Positions 22,273 through 32,967 of a DNA stretch of 62,239 nucleotides are shown piece after piece. The position numbers and the translations under genes are program-made. Origin of the DNA: Seminavis robusta (taxonomy: Eukaryota > Bacillariophyta > Bacillariophyceae > Naviculales > Naviculaceae); NCBI GenBank assembly GCA_903772945.1, contig CAICTM010000513.1, positions 1-62,239 of the forward strand, read 5' to 3'. Below the pieces are notes generated by a model that was not told the origin of the DNA, searched no databases, and saw nothing but the letters and a program-made list of their open reading frames with translations. Within the stretch, counting starts at the first letter, position 1. Every line of letters begins with the position of its first letter.

Positions 22273-22739
22273 CTAGCCCAGCATTTAGAAAAGAAATACA
22301 GTACACATCACACGAAGATCACAGAAGTCACTACATTCATCCATTCATCCGTTCATCCACCAAGGTTGAAGCGCAAGCCACATTCACAATCTACCTTTTG
22401 CTATATTCCTTCCAACCTAATCACCAGCCACCAAACGAAAATGAGTGACCTCCTAATCAATCGAGACGATCAACGCTAGCTACACCACCACACCACAAAG
22501 TGACCATCTGAACTGCTAATCGGATATGAACTTATATGTTTATTTAGAACGAGTATTGAATTGCATTTGAAACAATTTGAATGCAACCTTCTTTGGCATT
22601 AGATGGCCTCATCCTCATGACAAAACACTTAACACTTGCTAGAGAATGACCCATCCAAGGGAGCGCCTCGGCTTATATGTGGCCCTCACTCCAGATAGTT
22701 TTGCGACTCCACCATTGTCGCCACTGCCTACATCATGCC
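22273..22739. other. convergent 3' flanks
   Basis: This lies between the lipase (plus) and the C2H2 gene (minus). It holds a CATTCATCCATTCATCC microrepeat at 22338-22356. No gene was found. Confidence 0.5.
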
Positions 22740-24176
22740 TCAATGGTACCCGGCGTTTGTGATATCCCATGGTCCCTCACGAGCACGGCGTCCAGATGTT
22801 ACCCGACGGTTCAAATGACGAAACACTTGCCGATATCCAGCAAGGTCTTGAAATTGAAACTTGCCCCAACCTTGACTGATAATACTGCGGCAATCTCCAT
22901 GCAACGCCATGCCATGTTCCGAAAAGTCTCGAATGGCGTAATGGACCATGAACTCTTTGACTCGTTCTGCTGTGCAAGCTTCCCGAGCTCTCGTCGTCAT
23001 GTCTGTGCGAAAATGCCGAGTGTACTCTCGCATCTTTCGAATGCCCGCCTCATCCATGAGTAGAAGCTTTTGAATAACTCTTTGCTTGTATTGGAGGCAC
23101 GCCTTGACTCGTTGATAGGGTGTCATCTGAACAAACTTTGTCTGATTTCGAGGATCCCAAAAGTGCTTGGGAATGCGAGCCTCCTTGGGGACCACGGCCT
23201 GTTGATGTTTGTAACTCATACAATGTTCCACCAATGTGGAATAGGATCTACAAGTAACTCTACATTTGCGACAAGTGATGGGGAGTTCCCGCCGAATGTA
23301 GATTGTGGTTCGGAATAAAGGAGAGTGTGGATCTTCGGCAGCAGGACAAAAGGCATCTTCCAGAGCACCCGTGTTCTTGTCAAAGCGATACAAGCTACTG
23401 TCATTTCCAGAAATTGTTTGCCTAGCCAGAACCAATCCTTGGACCGTTTCTGGATTTTCACTGTCATGGGGATAGTACGAAAAGGTATCACGCTGTGGAC
23501 CCCGTGGACGTGGAGGAAGATGCAAGCGTGTGACGGCAGTATTGCCATGGCACACGTTGTTGTTTTTGGAAAAATACCCAAAAGGCGGCGCCAAACCCAG
23601 CTTGTCCATTCTGCCATTATTGGGATCTACCACCAGAAAGGGCGTCCATGCCCCGTGGGAGTCCTCAACGGATGCCGATACAATCTTGCTGACGGTCATC
23701 ATTTTGGCCAGGTCGCTCAAAGGCAGGTATCCCGCCTCCAAGACAAGATCCAGACAGTTGAGAAAGAGAGTGTCGTCGGAACACTTATTGTTGGCTGCTG
23801 CTGCTCGCGTTGCCTTTGGGGTTGCTGGGATTCTTGGCTTTTTGCGACGCGTGGATACAACTGGATCTTTACCGTTGTTGCTCTTCGTTTGGCATCTGCC
23901 GACAACCACTGCGCGTCGTTTCCGCATGATGAGATCACTCCCTTTGCTTCTTGATGCGTTTGGCTCCTCGGGAGTTGAGAGAGGTGTGATTTCCCTTGCC
24001 GGGAAGCCAAAGACAGAGCCAAAGGATTTGTGTCCTTTCTTAGCTTTGAGAGAACAGTTTGGTCGTTGTTTTGTTGGCTGCTCCAATGACGTTAAGGTTA
24101 GGGTGAAGCCAATGCTGTTGTTTTGCTTGGGGGTGCCACGACCTTCCACGCCGTGTTGAGAACTTGAGCTTACCAT
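22740..24176 (-). CDS. uncharacterised protein with one C2H2 zinc finger
   Basis: A single exon encodes 478 aa from the ATG at 24176. The N-terminal third is basic and low in complexity. A stretch LFLNCLDLVLEAGYLPLSDL, followed by AKMMTVSK, resembles an F-box-like helix set but is too weak to name. A classical zinc knuckle appears as ITCRKCRVTCRSYSTLVEHC followed by MSYKH (C-x2-C-x12-H-x5-H spacing). The C-terminal part is helical and rich in Arg/Tyr, with no recognised domain. Nucleic acid or protein binding is possible. I do not recognise an orthologue. Confidence 0.65.
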   Translation of the reverse strand: MVSSSSQHGVEGRGTPKQNNSIGFTLTLTSLEQPTKQRPNCSLKAKKGHKSFGSVFGFPAREITPLSTPEEPNASRSKGSDLIMRKRRAVVVGRCQTKSNNGKDPVVSTRRKKPRIPATPKATRAAAANNKCSDDTLFLNCLDLVLEAGYLPLSDLAKMMTVSKIVSASVEDSHGAWTPFLVVDPNNGRMDKLGLAPPFGYFSKNNNVCHGNTAVTRLHLPPRPRGPQRDTFSYYPHDSENPETVQGLVLARQTISGNDSSLYRFDKNTGALEDAFCPAAEDPHSPLFRTTIYIRRELPITCRKCRVTCRSYSTLVEHCMSYKHQQAVVPKEARIPKHFWDPRNQTKFVQMTPYQRVKACLQYKQRVIQKLLLMDEAGIRKMREYTRHFRTDMTTRAREACTAERVKEFMVHYAIRDFSEHGMALHGDCRSIISQGWGKFQFQDLAGYRQVFRHLNRRVTSGRRAREGPWDITNAGYH

Positions 24177-24474
24177 GCAGTCGACAATGGATCCATTTGA
24201 CTAACAGACTCGACTCGACGCCGATGATAGAAACGAAAGGCTGAGGTCTCTAGTAGCTACCGTACCTACAGGTAGCTAGCTACTACCAACAGAACTAGGT
24301 GTAACTATTTCGTTGGCTGGCTGTGCGTGGGCACCGCAAATCTCAAGGAGGGGCTCAATGTCCCCTGCTGTGCCACGGAATTCTCTCATGTTCACATCCA
24401 ATAACTTCACTATTGGAAAACTCAGGTCGATTCTGCATGATGAAATCTGGATGCCCCTTAGCTCATGATAGAAC

Positions 24475-26592
24475 TCAATGACTGTTTCCTGACTCTAAAC
24501 CCTGCAGACGCGGGCATTTTGTAATGACATACCCATCGTAGAGACCCTTCACAGAAAGGACTTCTAAACCATTGGTGCGTGTGATTTCCTCAAGAAGCCC
24601 ATTGATTGAGGTCAAGCTCCATGTTTGACCGAATTCCAAATAAAGGTTCTTCAGTCCCGTCATGGCAGAGAAAGTTGAACAGAAATAGTCTCCTTTGGGC
24701 AAGTCTTCCTCAAAACTCAAATCAAGGGTCTGCAAATTGTCAAGCTCTGTCAGCGGCTGAAGTATTAATGCCAACTTCCTGCGTACAAAACTCAGCTTCA
24801 GGAATTTGAGGTTGATCAGTGTTGGCAGAGTTGTTTTGAAAGAATGCTCAGAAGAGTCCAAAGAAAAGCATCCCTTGAAATTGAGTGAGAGATTTTGGAG
24901 GGTTGGAGCCAGACTGTAGAGTTCTGAAAAGATGGTTGCAACAGATGTTGTTGCATCGCAGTCTGGCAACTTCAAGGCAAACGACTCCAGCCTGTTGAGG
25001 CGGTTCAATCCAATGATGAAGTCATCTGAAGTGTCGAAGTAAATCTCCGAGTAGTCCAAGTCAAGAGACAGCAATGATACTGGAAGAGACAGCATGAAGT
25101 TCTTGGCTTCATTTTGAAAGGCTGTGCACCCAAGAAAACTCATTTCAAGATGGATCAAACCTGGATATTGTGTCAATCCTTCTCTGTATTTCTCCATTTG
25201 GAAATTATTGTCCAGTGCAATCCTGTAGGTTGCAATAGCAAATCGCCCTCGTAGTAGAGCATTGACTTCATCATAGGATTTGTGCGTTTTGGGAGGAACC
25301 TGTAGTGTATTCCCATTTCGAAGACCGCTGACGAAGTTGAGAATCTTCCACTTGTCTTCTTCCACGGAAGCCTCTCCTTTCTCAATACAAACATCAAGGA
25401 CTTCTGGGGTGAAGGGGAACATTTCTTGTCTTTCCATTTGAAAACGAAGAATCTCCCTTTCCTCATTGTGGATCTCTTTGTGCCTTCTTTGCCTGTCCAC
25501 ATCCATAGCAGTATAGCCATCTGTGATACCTACAGGCTGCAGCTCTTGTCGACTAACACTGTAGATATCATAAAGGTATTTCTCCGTCCTTTGTTCTGCA
25601 ATATCTCGAATTGCAACCGACACCTCGAATCCACACCAAATCCGTGAATAGCAGACCCTGTCTGCATCAAGAATTGACACTGTACCCTTGGAAAGTTGCA
25701 TGGCCCTGTAGAACGAGCTGTCTGTCGGGCTGCTGTGGTGAACTTCTTCTTGTATGTTGTGTTGATTGTTGGAGTAGGCACATATCCAATAAGTGACTTT
25801 GTCTGCTGCATGAGGCAGGTATCGATCCATGGCGTGTTGTTCCAAACAAGCAATGAAGTGCAGAACTGGGGCGCCCCACCAATGGCTGCAGAACCACATA
25901 CACTCCCTAGGAGCATCTGCAATCAGTTCAACGTAACTGCACTGGCGTTCTTTTGTGACGGGCTTGATGAAGTAGTGTGTGAGATCGTAGAGAGTCACCT
26001 CTTCCGGTAGCAGCCTTTTTCCTTTTTGAGCAGGATTGGTGCTGGTCCAAGTGTCCTTGTGACAGCGGAACATCATTTCTATGGCCATTTCTTTGAGTTG
26101 TCGTAGGGTGATGGATCGAAACTCTGTTTGAGGAATGGTGCAACCGTTATCATTGGGGCGGCTGCTTCTTATTCCACGAGGTTGAAGCTCAATGAGATAA
26201 AGTTTGGAATTGGACGAAACACCGCAATCGGCCAGTCTTGAATTTGCGTCAAGCTTTCTTCCCTCAAAGACCAAACACTGTCTCTCGGCTGGAATTTTCT
26301 CCCCCTCTCTGGGAGCTACACCAGCGTCCCATGTTCCCCGTCTACGCATCAGGCCGTGGTCAAATTCATTTTGTTTCTGAAGCTCCCCAACCGTCATTTC
26401 CGGATTAAATGGAATCGAAACTGACTTTCCAGCCAGGTTTTGTATAAAGAATACAGAGGGTTGATGTTTCGAAGGGGTATCTACATGCATACATGTACCT
26501 GAACCCGCCAATCCCTCTCCGTCGGCGTCCCCTCTCTCTGAGGCAACCTCTTCTTTCAGCTCGTATCTGGCCTTGCTGCCGCTGCTGCTCAT
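24475..26592 (-). CDS. ubiquitin-like / SHWW domain / leucine-rich repeat protein
   Basis: A single exon encodes 705 aa from the ATG at 26592 (MSSSGSKARYELKEE). Residues about 45-137 form a ubiquitin-like domain: SVFFIQNLAGKSVSIPF, MTVGELQKQN, CLVFEGRKLD, LADCGVSSNSKLYLI. The middle domain has WFCSHWWGAP (SHWW at 236-239), YWICAYSNNQ and DADRVCYSRIWCGFE (316-323), a pattern that recurs in protist proteins and vaguely resembles TIR-type modules. The last third carries leucine-rich repeats (LNRLESFALKLPDCD, LINLKFLKLSF, LDNLQTLDLSFEEDL, LKNLYLEFG). I know of no named family with this order. A signalling or sensing role is an inference from the LRR-plus-SHWW arrangement. Confidence 0.75.
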   Translation of the reverse strand: MSSSGSKARYELKEEVASERGDADGEGLAGSGTCMHVDTPSKHQPSVFFIQNLAGKSVSIPFNPEMTVGELQKQNEFDHGLMRRRGTWDAGVAPREGEKIPAERQCLVFEGRKLDANSRLADCGVSSNSKLYLIELQPRGIRSSRPNDNGCTIPQTEFRSITLRQLKEMAIEMMFRCHKDTWTSTNPAQKGKRLLPEEVTLYDLTHYFIKPVTKERQCSYVELIADAPRECMWFCSHWWGAPVLHFIACLEQHAMDRYLPHAADKVTYWICAYSNNQHNIQEEVHHSSPTDSSFYRAMQLSKGTVSILDADRVCYSRIWCGFEVSVAIRDIAEQRTEKYLYDIYSVSRQELQPVGITDGYTAMDVDRQRRHKEIHNEEREILRFQMERQEMFPFTPEVLDVCIEKGEASVEEDKWKILNFVSGLRNGNTLQVPPKTHKSYDEVNALLRGRFAIATYRIALDNNFQMEKYREGLTQYPGLIHLEMSFLGCTAFQNEAKNFMLSLPVSLLSLDLDYSEIYFDTSDDFIIGLNRLNRLESFALKLPDCDATTSVATIFSELYSLAPTLQNLSLNFKGCFSLDSSEHSFKTTLPTLINLKFLKLSFVRRKLALILQPLTELDNLQTLDLSFEEDLPKGDYFCSTFSAMTGLKNLYLEFGQTWSLTSINGLLEEITRTNGLEVLSVKGLYDGYVITKCPRLQGLESGNSH

Positions 26593-26973
26593 GGTTGCTG
26601 CATTACAGGATCTTTCACTATGGGCGAACGCTTTGCAACTTGCGTTTCTTTTGTTCTGATAATAGATGTAGATCCTTGTGCGCTCTGACGGAAGGAGATA
26701 CTTCACTCACATGCACATGACATGTACCGGAACGAACTGTGTGAGTGGAGGCAGCCAAAATTGAAGCCAGAACATACAGGCGGTGATATTTACTTGATAA
26801 GGTTAGGGTGAAAGTTGGATCTTTTGGACGGATCTTTTCTTTTGCCGGTGATCGTCCCCCGGCCCTCATCCCTTGTCCATCATCAACCACACAAAACCTA
26901 ACACCTTTGCTCAGAGACTCTGCCACCTTGTCCCCTTTTTCTCGCTCAACTGCATCCTCAATGGTTTACAGCT
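26593..26973. promoter_or_regulatory. bidirectional promoter region
   Basis: A 381-bp interval separates the divergent start codons of the SHWW/LRR gene (minus) and the two-helix membrane protein gene (plus). No TATA box or known element is certain; the regulatory role is inferred from the arrangement alone. Confidence 0.4.
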
Positions 26974-27870
26974 ATGCTTCGAGGCCATAATAGATATGTT
27001 CGTCTCTTTCCCCCGGGAAATCGGATCGCTGGGAGCGCTTTGACTGAGTTTTTTAAAAGGGCAGTAAGGAAGGATCTGGTCTGTGCGCCTCGATCGACAA
27101 TCTGCCTATTGTCGACCCAATCTGGTTCCCTGGTGAGTCCTACTAAAACCCCCACCAAACCACCACAATCCACCACAAATACCACCAAAAAATCCACCAA
27201 AAGCACCGTCATCTATCGCCGCCATACATCCCAAGAAAACCGTGGTCTTCGTGCCATTACGGCCTTTTCCCTAGCCAACACATCCTATTTCACGTGGTAT
27301 GCGGGTCAGTGCCTCTCGAGCGAATACTTGGGTGCCACCGTACCCTTTTATGTCCTCCCCGAAGTGGGCTTGATTGGGTTTGTCACGTCTGTGATTATTT
27401 CGTGGGGATGCTATACGTATGCCGCGTGCAGTTTGGTGTCCAAATTGACCGTACATCCCGAAACGAGAAAGATTCGAGTGTGGTTCCACACCTTTCCCTT
27501 TTGGAACCCGGCCGCTACTCAAAACAGCCAACAACCATATGATTGGGGAGATATTTGTCTCGATCGACGACGCAAAGAAGTGATTCACCTGTTGCAAAAG
27601 TTGGGGGGAGATGTTACCAAATTTAGTGGGTATCTGCCACTGTACGTGCCTCCCAATCATCCCCAAAGCACGCGATGGCCCATTGTCTTGCACCTCCGGG
27701 ATGGTGTAGCCATGAGTACCATTCGAAACAAGGATCTCTTCTTGGAGACTCTCTTGGTCCGCCATGTACCCCGTGATGACAAGGACGACGATGAAGAATT
27801 TGGTGGGTCAAGGAATAGAGGTAGAAGACGGAGTCGACGAGGGAACCGAAGAAGGGCGGATAGAAGGTAG
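26974..27870 (+). CDS. predicted organellar two-helix membrane protein
   Basis: A single exon encodes 298 aa. The first 100 residues are basic and Thr/Ser-rich with few acids (MLRGHNRYVRLFPPGNRIAG), as in a mitochondrial presequence. Two hydrophobic segments follow: TVPFYVLPEVGLIGFVTSVI runs on into ISWG, preceded by FSLANTSYFTWYAG. The soluble part, KLTVHPETRKIRVWFHTFPF and onward, recalls the TMEM186/TMEM223 group of mitochondrial inner-membrane assembly proteins, but similarity is too weak to assign. The C-terminus is an Arg-rich tail (RNRGRRRSRRGNRRRADRR). Confidence 0.6.
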   Translation: MLRGHNRYVRLFPPGNRIAGSALTEFFKRAVRKDLVCAPRSTICLLSTQSGSLVSPTKTPTKPPQSTTNTTKKSTKSTVIYRRHTSQENRGLRAITAFSLANTSYFTWYAGQCLSSEYLGATVPFYVLPEVGLIGFVTSVIISWGCYTYAACSLVSKLTVHPETRKIRVWFHTFPFWNPAATQNSQQPYDWGDICLDRRRKEVIHLLQKLGGDVTKFSGYLPLYVPPNHPQSTRWPIVLHLRDGVAMSTIRNKDLFLETLLVRHVPRDDKDDDEEFGGSRNRGRRRSRRGNRRRADRR

Positions 27871-28381
27871 ATAATAAACAGTTCATGCTGGGACTCTCCG
27901 ATCGTCCAAGTAGCTAGCTAGACCCAAGAAGCTGGAGCCAATATTGAACTTCTAATCAGTACGGAATGTTGTTGAAAATCAACGATGACCACCCAAGCAG
28001 GATCAATCCAAGAGAGGGTGCTGCTTAGTTCACCATTTACAGTACTGATGCCGCCAGAGGATCAACTCAAATGATGGCTTCTCTGACAAAATTCAATCCT
28101 TTCCTACAGTATGTACAATATAATCATCATCATTTCAGCATGCAAGTGTCGTCATTCTTCCTCAACCATCATCATCATCATCACCACCATAAGAAATATA
28201 AAAAATGGCAGATTCAAAATATGTGATGAATTCCATGGTCGAGAATCTCGGGCTGGGGCAGTTTGGCCGTGCGGATCCAACTGTTGTGCGGATCACGACC
28301 AATAGGAGTTGATATTCATTTCGGAATGGCAATGATTCGATCATTCCTCCATTTTTGCTCTTGTTCAATGGTAGAGCTAAA
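27871..28381. other. convergent 3' flanks with ATC/ATT microsatellites
   Basis: This holds GTAGCTAGCTAGAC at 27909 and an ATCATCATCATCATCACC microsatellite at 28169. No gene was found. Confidence 0.5.
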
Positions 28382-28891
28382 TCACTTGCAAGTTTTGCAT
28401 GCCGGTCCGCAGTTTTCGTGCATGAACTTTGGGTTCTTGTCGCATTCCCCCAGAGCGGCAAAATGCGCACAATGTTGGTTGTTGTTGCGACACGTTCGCA
28501 ATATCTTGGCCTTAAAGTCGGCCTGTTCTTTCAAGTATTGTTGTGTTTCCACCAACACTTTAATCACCTTGGAGCGGACCTTGGGGTCGGGTGCCACTTG
28601 GACTTCTCCGGCGTGACCGCTGATGCAGGATTCGCACGATTTTTTGCAATAAATCAACATGTACTGAGGATTGCTCTTGCATTCGCCTTGTTTGGCCCAG
28701 ATCTCACAGCGTTTGTCCGTGTCTTCGCACTTCATAATGTCGCGTGGTTGACTGCCCGATGTGAAGCATTCAAACGATGTCATTTCTTCTCCCGTGGCCA
28801 CACATTCGCTCACAGCGTGGACACTAATAGGCGTCCAACACAGTAGCAGCATGGCGACAACACACCACAAGAAGCTTGACAGGGAATGCAT
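28382..28891 (-). CDS. secreted protein with two ShKT domains
   Basis: A single exon encodes 169 aa. A signal peptide is clear (FLWCVVAMLLLCWTPISVHA). Two six-cysteine ShKT modules follow: CEDTDKRCEIWAKQGECKSN with YCKKSCESC at its end (about residues 55-89), and CRNNNQHCAHFAALGECDKN with NCGPACKTC at its end (about 134-168). The modules are linked by a helical stretch (VRSKVIKVLVETQQYLKEQ). In diatoms, ShKT domains occur in secreted or wall-associated proteins and beside prolyl 4-hydroxylases; no catalytic domain is present here. The role is unknown. Disulphide-stabilised extracellular binding is the likely mode. Confidence 0.85.
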   Translation of the reverse strand: MHSLSSFLWCVVAMLLLCWTPISVHAVSECVATGEEMTSFECFTSGSQPRDIMKCEDTDKRCEIWAKQGECKSNPQYMLIYCKKSCESCISGHAGEVQVAPDPKVRSKVIKVLVETQQYLKEQADFKAKILRTCRNNNQHCAHFAALGECDKNPKFMHENCGPACKTCK

Positions 28892-30797
28892 CTTCTCTTC
28901 TACTGAAACTGAACTAAAGACGCCGAAGAGCTTGAATTCGATCTCCCTATTATCCTCTCCTTCTGGTCAGGCTACGGTACCGTTTGGATAGGTGCCAAAG
29001 GCTGGGTTGGTTCTTGCCTTGGTCTTTCTTTGAGGGTTGTGACGGTCATTGCTTGCTTGTGGCGTTTTGGAGGTCGTTCTGTGACGATGTCGTGTTACAA
29101 TAAAGCTAGGGTTTAAAACTTGCTAAAAAGCAGACGAAGCTGTATTTCACCCAGACTTCTACCGTTGCCCAAGGTTTGAGGAACTGGAGAGCTTTCTCGC
29201 TTGGATGGATGTGGCTATTATCTGGCTGCCACGGCGAGGCATGGAGGTCGTGGTGACCAGCTCTCCCCGTGTCCGTACATGTAGTTCTGGAAAAGGCCAA
29301 AAGGAAAGGTTTTTCTTCAGTACTGTAGACTACCATACAGCATACAGTGAAGTACTCGTACAGCACTGGCTAGCACTTTGCACCTCTTGCTTGCACACTT
29401 TGCTTGTGGGACTGCATTCAGCACTTCTTTAGTATTGTTGGGGCGATCTTGGGCAGGTTCTGCCTCCATGGGTGACCATGCCTGGCAAAAAGATCTCCTA
29501 TTGCATTTGCTACCTTTACTGCCTGTCAGGTGTCAACGACTGAGTGCATGAGCAGAGGGAAAGACACCAAGATACTCTGCTCTCTTTATCAATTAGCTAT
29601 TTTTGCTTTTCCGAATTAGAGATTAGAGATGGAGGACTGTGACTGACCACAAAAATGTCCATGAATACTACTATGGCGAGGTGCACCTGCATCTTGAGGT
29701 TTCTTGAGGTGCCTGGCATTGAAGTCCTCTCTCATTGCGTGTGTGGTGTCGGCGTGCCTAAGCTATGGGTGAATGGGTGCCAATTGCCAAGAAACACTCT
29801 TGCTTCATCTGTGGATCCTTGTAGAACTCTGGTTTTCCGTCCGAATTCGAATTCTAATTCTGTAGGTTGGTCTTGTGACCACAAAATTGTCCAACATCAA
29901 GACTTGACTACTTGCTGGCACTATTACAATAGTTGGAAGGAAATATGGATGGTACCGGTTGGTCTTGTGGATCTTCCTTTTTTCACCCTCTCTTACTTCG
30001 GTACAGAAGCCTAAAAAACGAAGTTTGTACTCCTCTCGGATGGCACCAAAGAGGCACCTGGAGAAGAGGCTCTTGGATGTTTTGATGCTAACTTCGAAGG
30101 TCCGATTGGTTGTTTCCGTCCTTTAGTCTCGCTTCGGCTTTGCGGCTTTGGCTGTTGAGTGCAGCTTCCGTTCTTCCGCTACGGTGCCGTACATGTGGGC
30201 TACATGTAGCATGCGGTTTCGGCCAACCGGATTACAAAGAGTTGTAGGCAACACGTGGGGACACTCACCATGGTGGCATAATACGATCAAGTGATTAAAT
30301 GGAAAAAGATGGCGTCTGCTTCGCCGGATACGGTTGTGGCTCCCCAGAAATCGGTTACTCTAAGTCAGTATCAAAGCATCAAGAAAGAAGCTGTCAAGTG
30401 TGACCCAGTCATCAATCACATCATCACATACATCTACCGGATGTTAAGAAATAATGGCGATGGGAAGTCTCTTGATGATCGATGTGGATTGTGGATCTAT
30501 TATCCATGCACACTCCGGTACAAGGCCAAGGCACTTTTGTACACTCAGTCACTCAGTATGCGGTTTTGGCATACGATTGTAAACCCGTAAAACCTTCATG
30601 GATCCTGGACGAAAACAGTACGTTCACTCTGTGTGTTTGTGCCAGGAAGGAACATCACCGAACAGAACTGTGTCAGCGCAGCAGCGCAGCCACTGCATCG
30701 CTCTGATCAATGCATCTACTCAATCCACATAACACCTCACAAAATCTTTCTCACAAAGACCAAAACCAACCAACAAAAACAAAACAACAACAGCACC
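28892..30797. other. gene-free stretch of 1.9 kb
   Basis: This has the ShKT promoter side, then DNA without convincing coding potential. Short open frames at 29655-30014 and 30291-30590 lack domain patterns. The end (30690-30797) looks like a 5' UTR rich in CAACAAAAAC, leading into the next ATG. Confidence 0.45.
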
Positions 30798-31064
30798 ATG
30801 TCGACCCCTATTACCGTCCGAGTTACCAAGTTGTCCATCCACAAGCAGATGAGGAAGGTGTCCTTCTGTGCAGATGATGTTACGGCAGTCCACCAATTGG
30901 AAGAACGCAGCTCCTACAAAAAGGACATGTACTACCAAAACTACGAGTACCAACGGTTCTTCGAAGACTACGAACGAGCCATGTACCGCAAGTACCTCAA
31001 GTCCGAGTGCCGCAAGAAGATCTCCAACTTCTTCTCCTTTGGCAACAAAGCACAGGTGATGTGA
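30798..31064 (+). CDS. small diatom-type protein (VSF..DDV..VH family pattern)
   Basis: This encodes 88 aa from the ATG at 30798, which follows an A/C-rich leader. MRKVSFCADDVTAVHQLEER and the following KKDMYYQNYEYQRFFEDYER match a pattern I associate with short uncharacterised diatom proteins: V-x-F..V..H, then a charged helix with Y(Y/T)..E...F..D. The C-terminus is basic (KYLKSECRKK). No enzyme motif is present. The role is unknown; the charged helix suggests protein interaction. Confidence 0.6.
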   Translation: MSTPITVRVTKLSIHKQMRKVSFCADDVTAVHQLEERSSYKKDMYYQNYEYQRFFEDYERAMYRKYLKSECRKKISNFFSFGNKAQVM

Positions 31065-32355
31065 GTGACCGGCTAACTGACAACAATCATTACGATAATG
31101 AGAATGACCCAACAGGCAGAGCATGAACCGACACAGAGCCCCATCAGCCATACGGCCGGTAGGTTGCGAGTGGTACATCTCCAAAGAGCTCGACCTGCCA
31201 AGACAGAAAGATCGCAGAACCCAAATCAAAGAAGGAGTTCCTAACATGAACAATCCAATGGGGAGATGAGATTACTCAAGGCGGCTCAAGTTGTCACCTC
31301 GAATCGAATCCGCTTGTAGCGCTCGAAGCGACCGCCAGGCATAGCTAGAAACATTATACCCCTTCAAAGCGGGCCGATAACACAAATAACAATGTTAGCT
31401 ACGAATCCAAACATATATATAGTCTCTCTAGGAGGTAGATTTTTAGCTAGCTGGTTGCTCATCTTGCTTTACTTCGCTAGCTACTCGTCGCTTGGCCGAG
31501 TGGGCTGCACAGCTAGTTTGGGTGCGTTCTGCCATGTGGTACCGTAGTAAGAAAGCCGCTAACCATTGACAAGTGTTACGTACGGTACCAGGTAGTTGTG
31601 CACCTCCACCTGTACCACCAGGCTAGGCGCCATCTACAGAGTCGAGTCTGTCTGATTGTTATTCCGTTACATTGGTGCCTTCCTTGTTTGCTGTTCGCCA
31701 CTCGTCACTGGTTGGTTGGGACCAGCAAAGTAGTGAAGTTCCACCTGGATTGTCTGGTACGCCTGTACGTAACTTTTACTGGCAGTGCACTGAGAAGAGA
31801 ACGCAAAGCCAAACAGTACATGTAACGAAGGCTCCTCCAACAGCAGGCGCTATTTTTTGGGATAGCTTTCCGGAGGAATGCTAGCTAGTGGTACCAGGGA
31901 GGCGACCACTGTTGGTGTCCTGGATTGACACTGGAGATCAGCAAGGAAGGCAGGCCCCCCGACTTGACTTCGCCGCGGTGCCACAAACTGGGATTTGGCT
32001 GACGGCGCACTTGCTCAGTTGGCTGTACCCCTACAACTTGGAGTCTTGGGATGAAATAGGGGCTCAGCAGCTGCTGCAGCTGATGACGGCACCAATCAAT
32101 AGTTTACAGTGGCTGCGGCGCATCATCATCTTGAGGAACCTTTTAAAAGAGGGGTTGAAACAGAAACACGCTGGGTTACACGGACATATGCATCAACTTT
32201 CCACGGTCTCAAGGTGTTCAAATCTCAATTGTCTTTTCATGACTAGCTACTGGTACCGGTAGGGGCCACGGAGAGGTTGCCTCCAAATAGAGCTTTTGAA
32301 AAGCAATGTTTCTCTCACTTTTTCAGGTTTTTTCACCTCACACAATAGCTCGAGT
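31065..32355. other. gene-free stretch
   Basis: This holds repeated palindromes GGTACC and CTAGCTAG (31440-31480, 31880, 32243-32258). No supported gene was found. A TTTTTCAG near 32320 could be a splice acceptor for a 5' exon of the next gene, but none was found. Confidence 0.45.
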
Positions 32356-32967
32356 ATGCCTTCTCTGACTCCCCAGCGTCGCGACAATGGCAATGATTTC
32401 ATTGACGTAGCCTGCTCCTCTCTGCTGAAACGAGAATCACAGTCTACACTACTCAATGATTCTCACACCACCCAATCTACCTGGCCAACCGCTGGTAGCG
32501 AAGAATTTTGGAATCTGGAACTTGATGATGTCCTCCTGTTGGGCAAGGAAAACGAGACGAATGTGGTCGGTGGCGGGCCAAGGCTACCAGTAGTCTCGTT
32601 TGGGACGGTAGCTGTTCGAGAATTTGAGTGGATCTTGGAGGACAACGATGTCCAATGGAGCTCCGCGGATAAAGCCATGACAGTGGACGACCATGAGGCT
32701 GAGCGGAAACGAAGAAAAGTATCTATTGCGATGAAAGACCACGATAGAAGAAACTCACACGGGAGATACCCTTGCATGGAAGAGAAACGAAGAGCGACTT
32801 CCATTGCTCATTTCGAAACGCTGCTGGATATCCATCAAATTGACCTTGCCTACTTGCCATCTTCTTCCGCACTTCAAGACGTTTTGCAACCTGTTGCGCC
32901 CGAAAGCGTGAAGCCGAAGAGATTTTGGCACGGTATCCGACGCCACAAAAGCAAAAGCACACAATAA
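32356..32967 (+). CDS. small diatom-type protein (VSFGTVAVREFE pattern)
   Basis: This encodes 203 aa from the ATG at 32356 (MPSLTPQRRDNGND). The core PVVSFGTVAVREFEWILEDN resembles the V-x-FG-x-V-x-(V/I)R-x-(Y/F)-E...L-G-D-N signature seen in many short stramenopile proteins, though the usual GDNPS..GPP..LGW tail is degenerate here (EDNDVQWSSADKAMTV). A basic, nuclear-type patch follows (ERKRRKVS), and the C-terminus is basic (PKRFWHGIRRHKSKSTQ). The function is unknown. Confidence 0.6.
   Translation: MPSLTPQRRDNGNDFIDVACSSLLKRESQSTLLNDSHTTQSTWPTAGSEEFWNLELDDVLLLGKENETNVVGGGPRLPVVSFGTVAVREFEWILEDNDVQWSSADKAMTVDDHEAERKRRKVSIAMKDHDRRNSHGRYPCMEEKRRATSIAHFETLLDIHQIDLAYLPSSSALQDVLQPVAPESVKPKRFWHGIRRHKSKSTQ

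Noticed and set aside
28111..28305. 64-aa frame with Ile runs
   Set aside because: It is produced by the ATC/ATT microsatellite.
29655..30014. 119-aa frame upstream of the VSF gene
   Set aside because: No domain, unusual composition, and no flanking signals. It is not distinguishable from chance.
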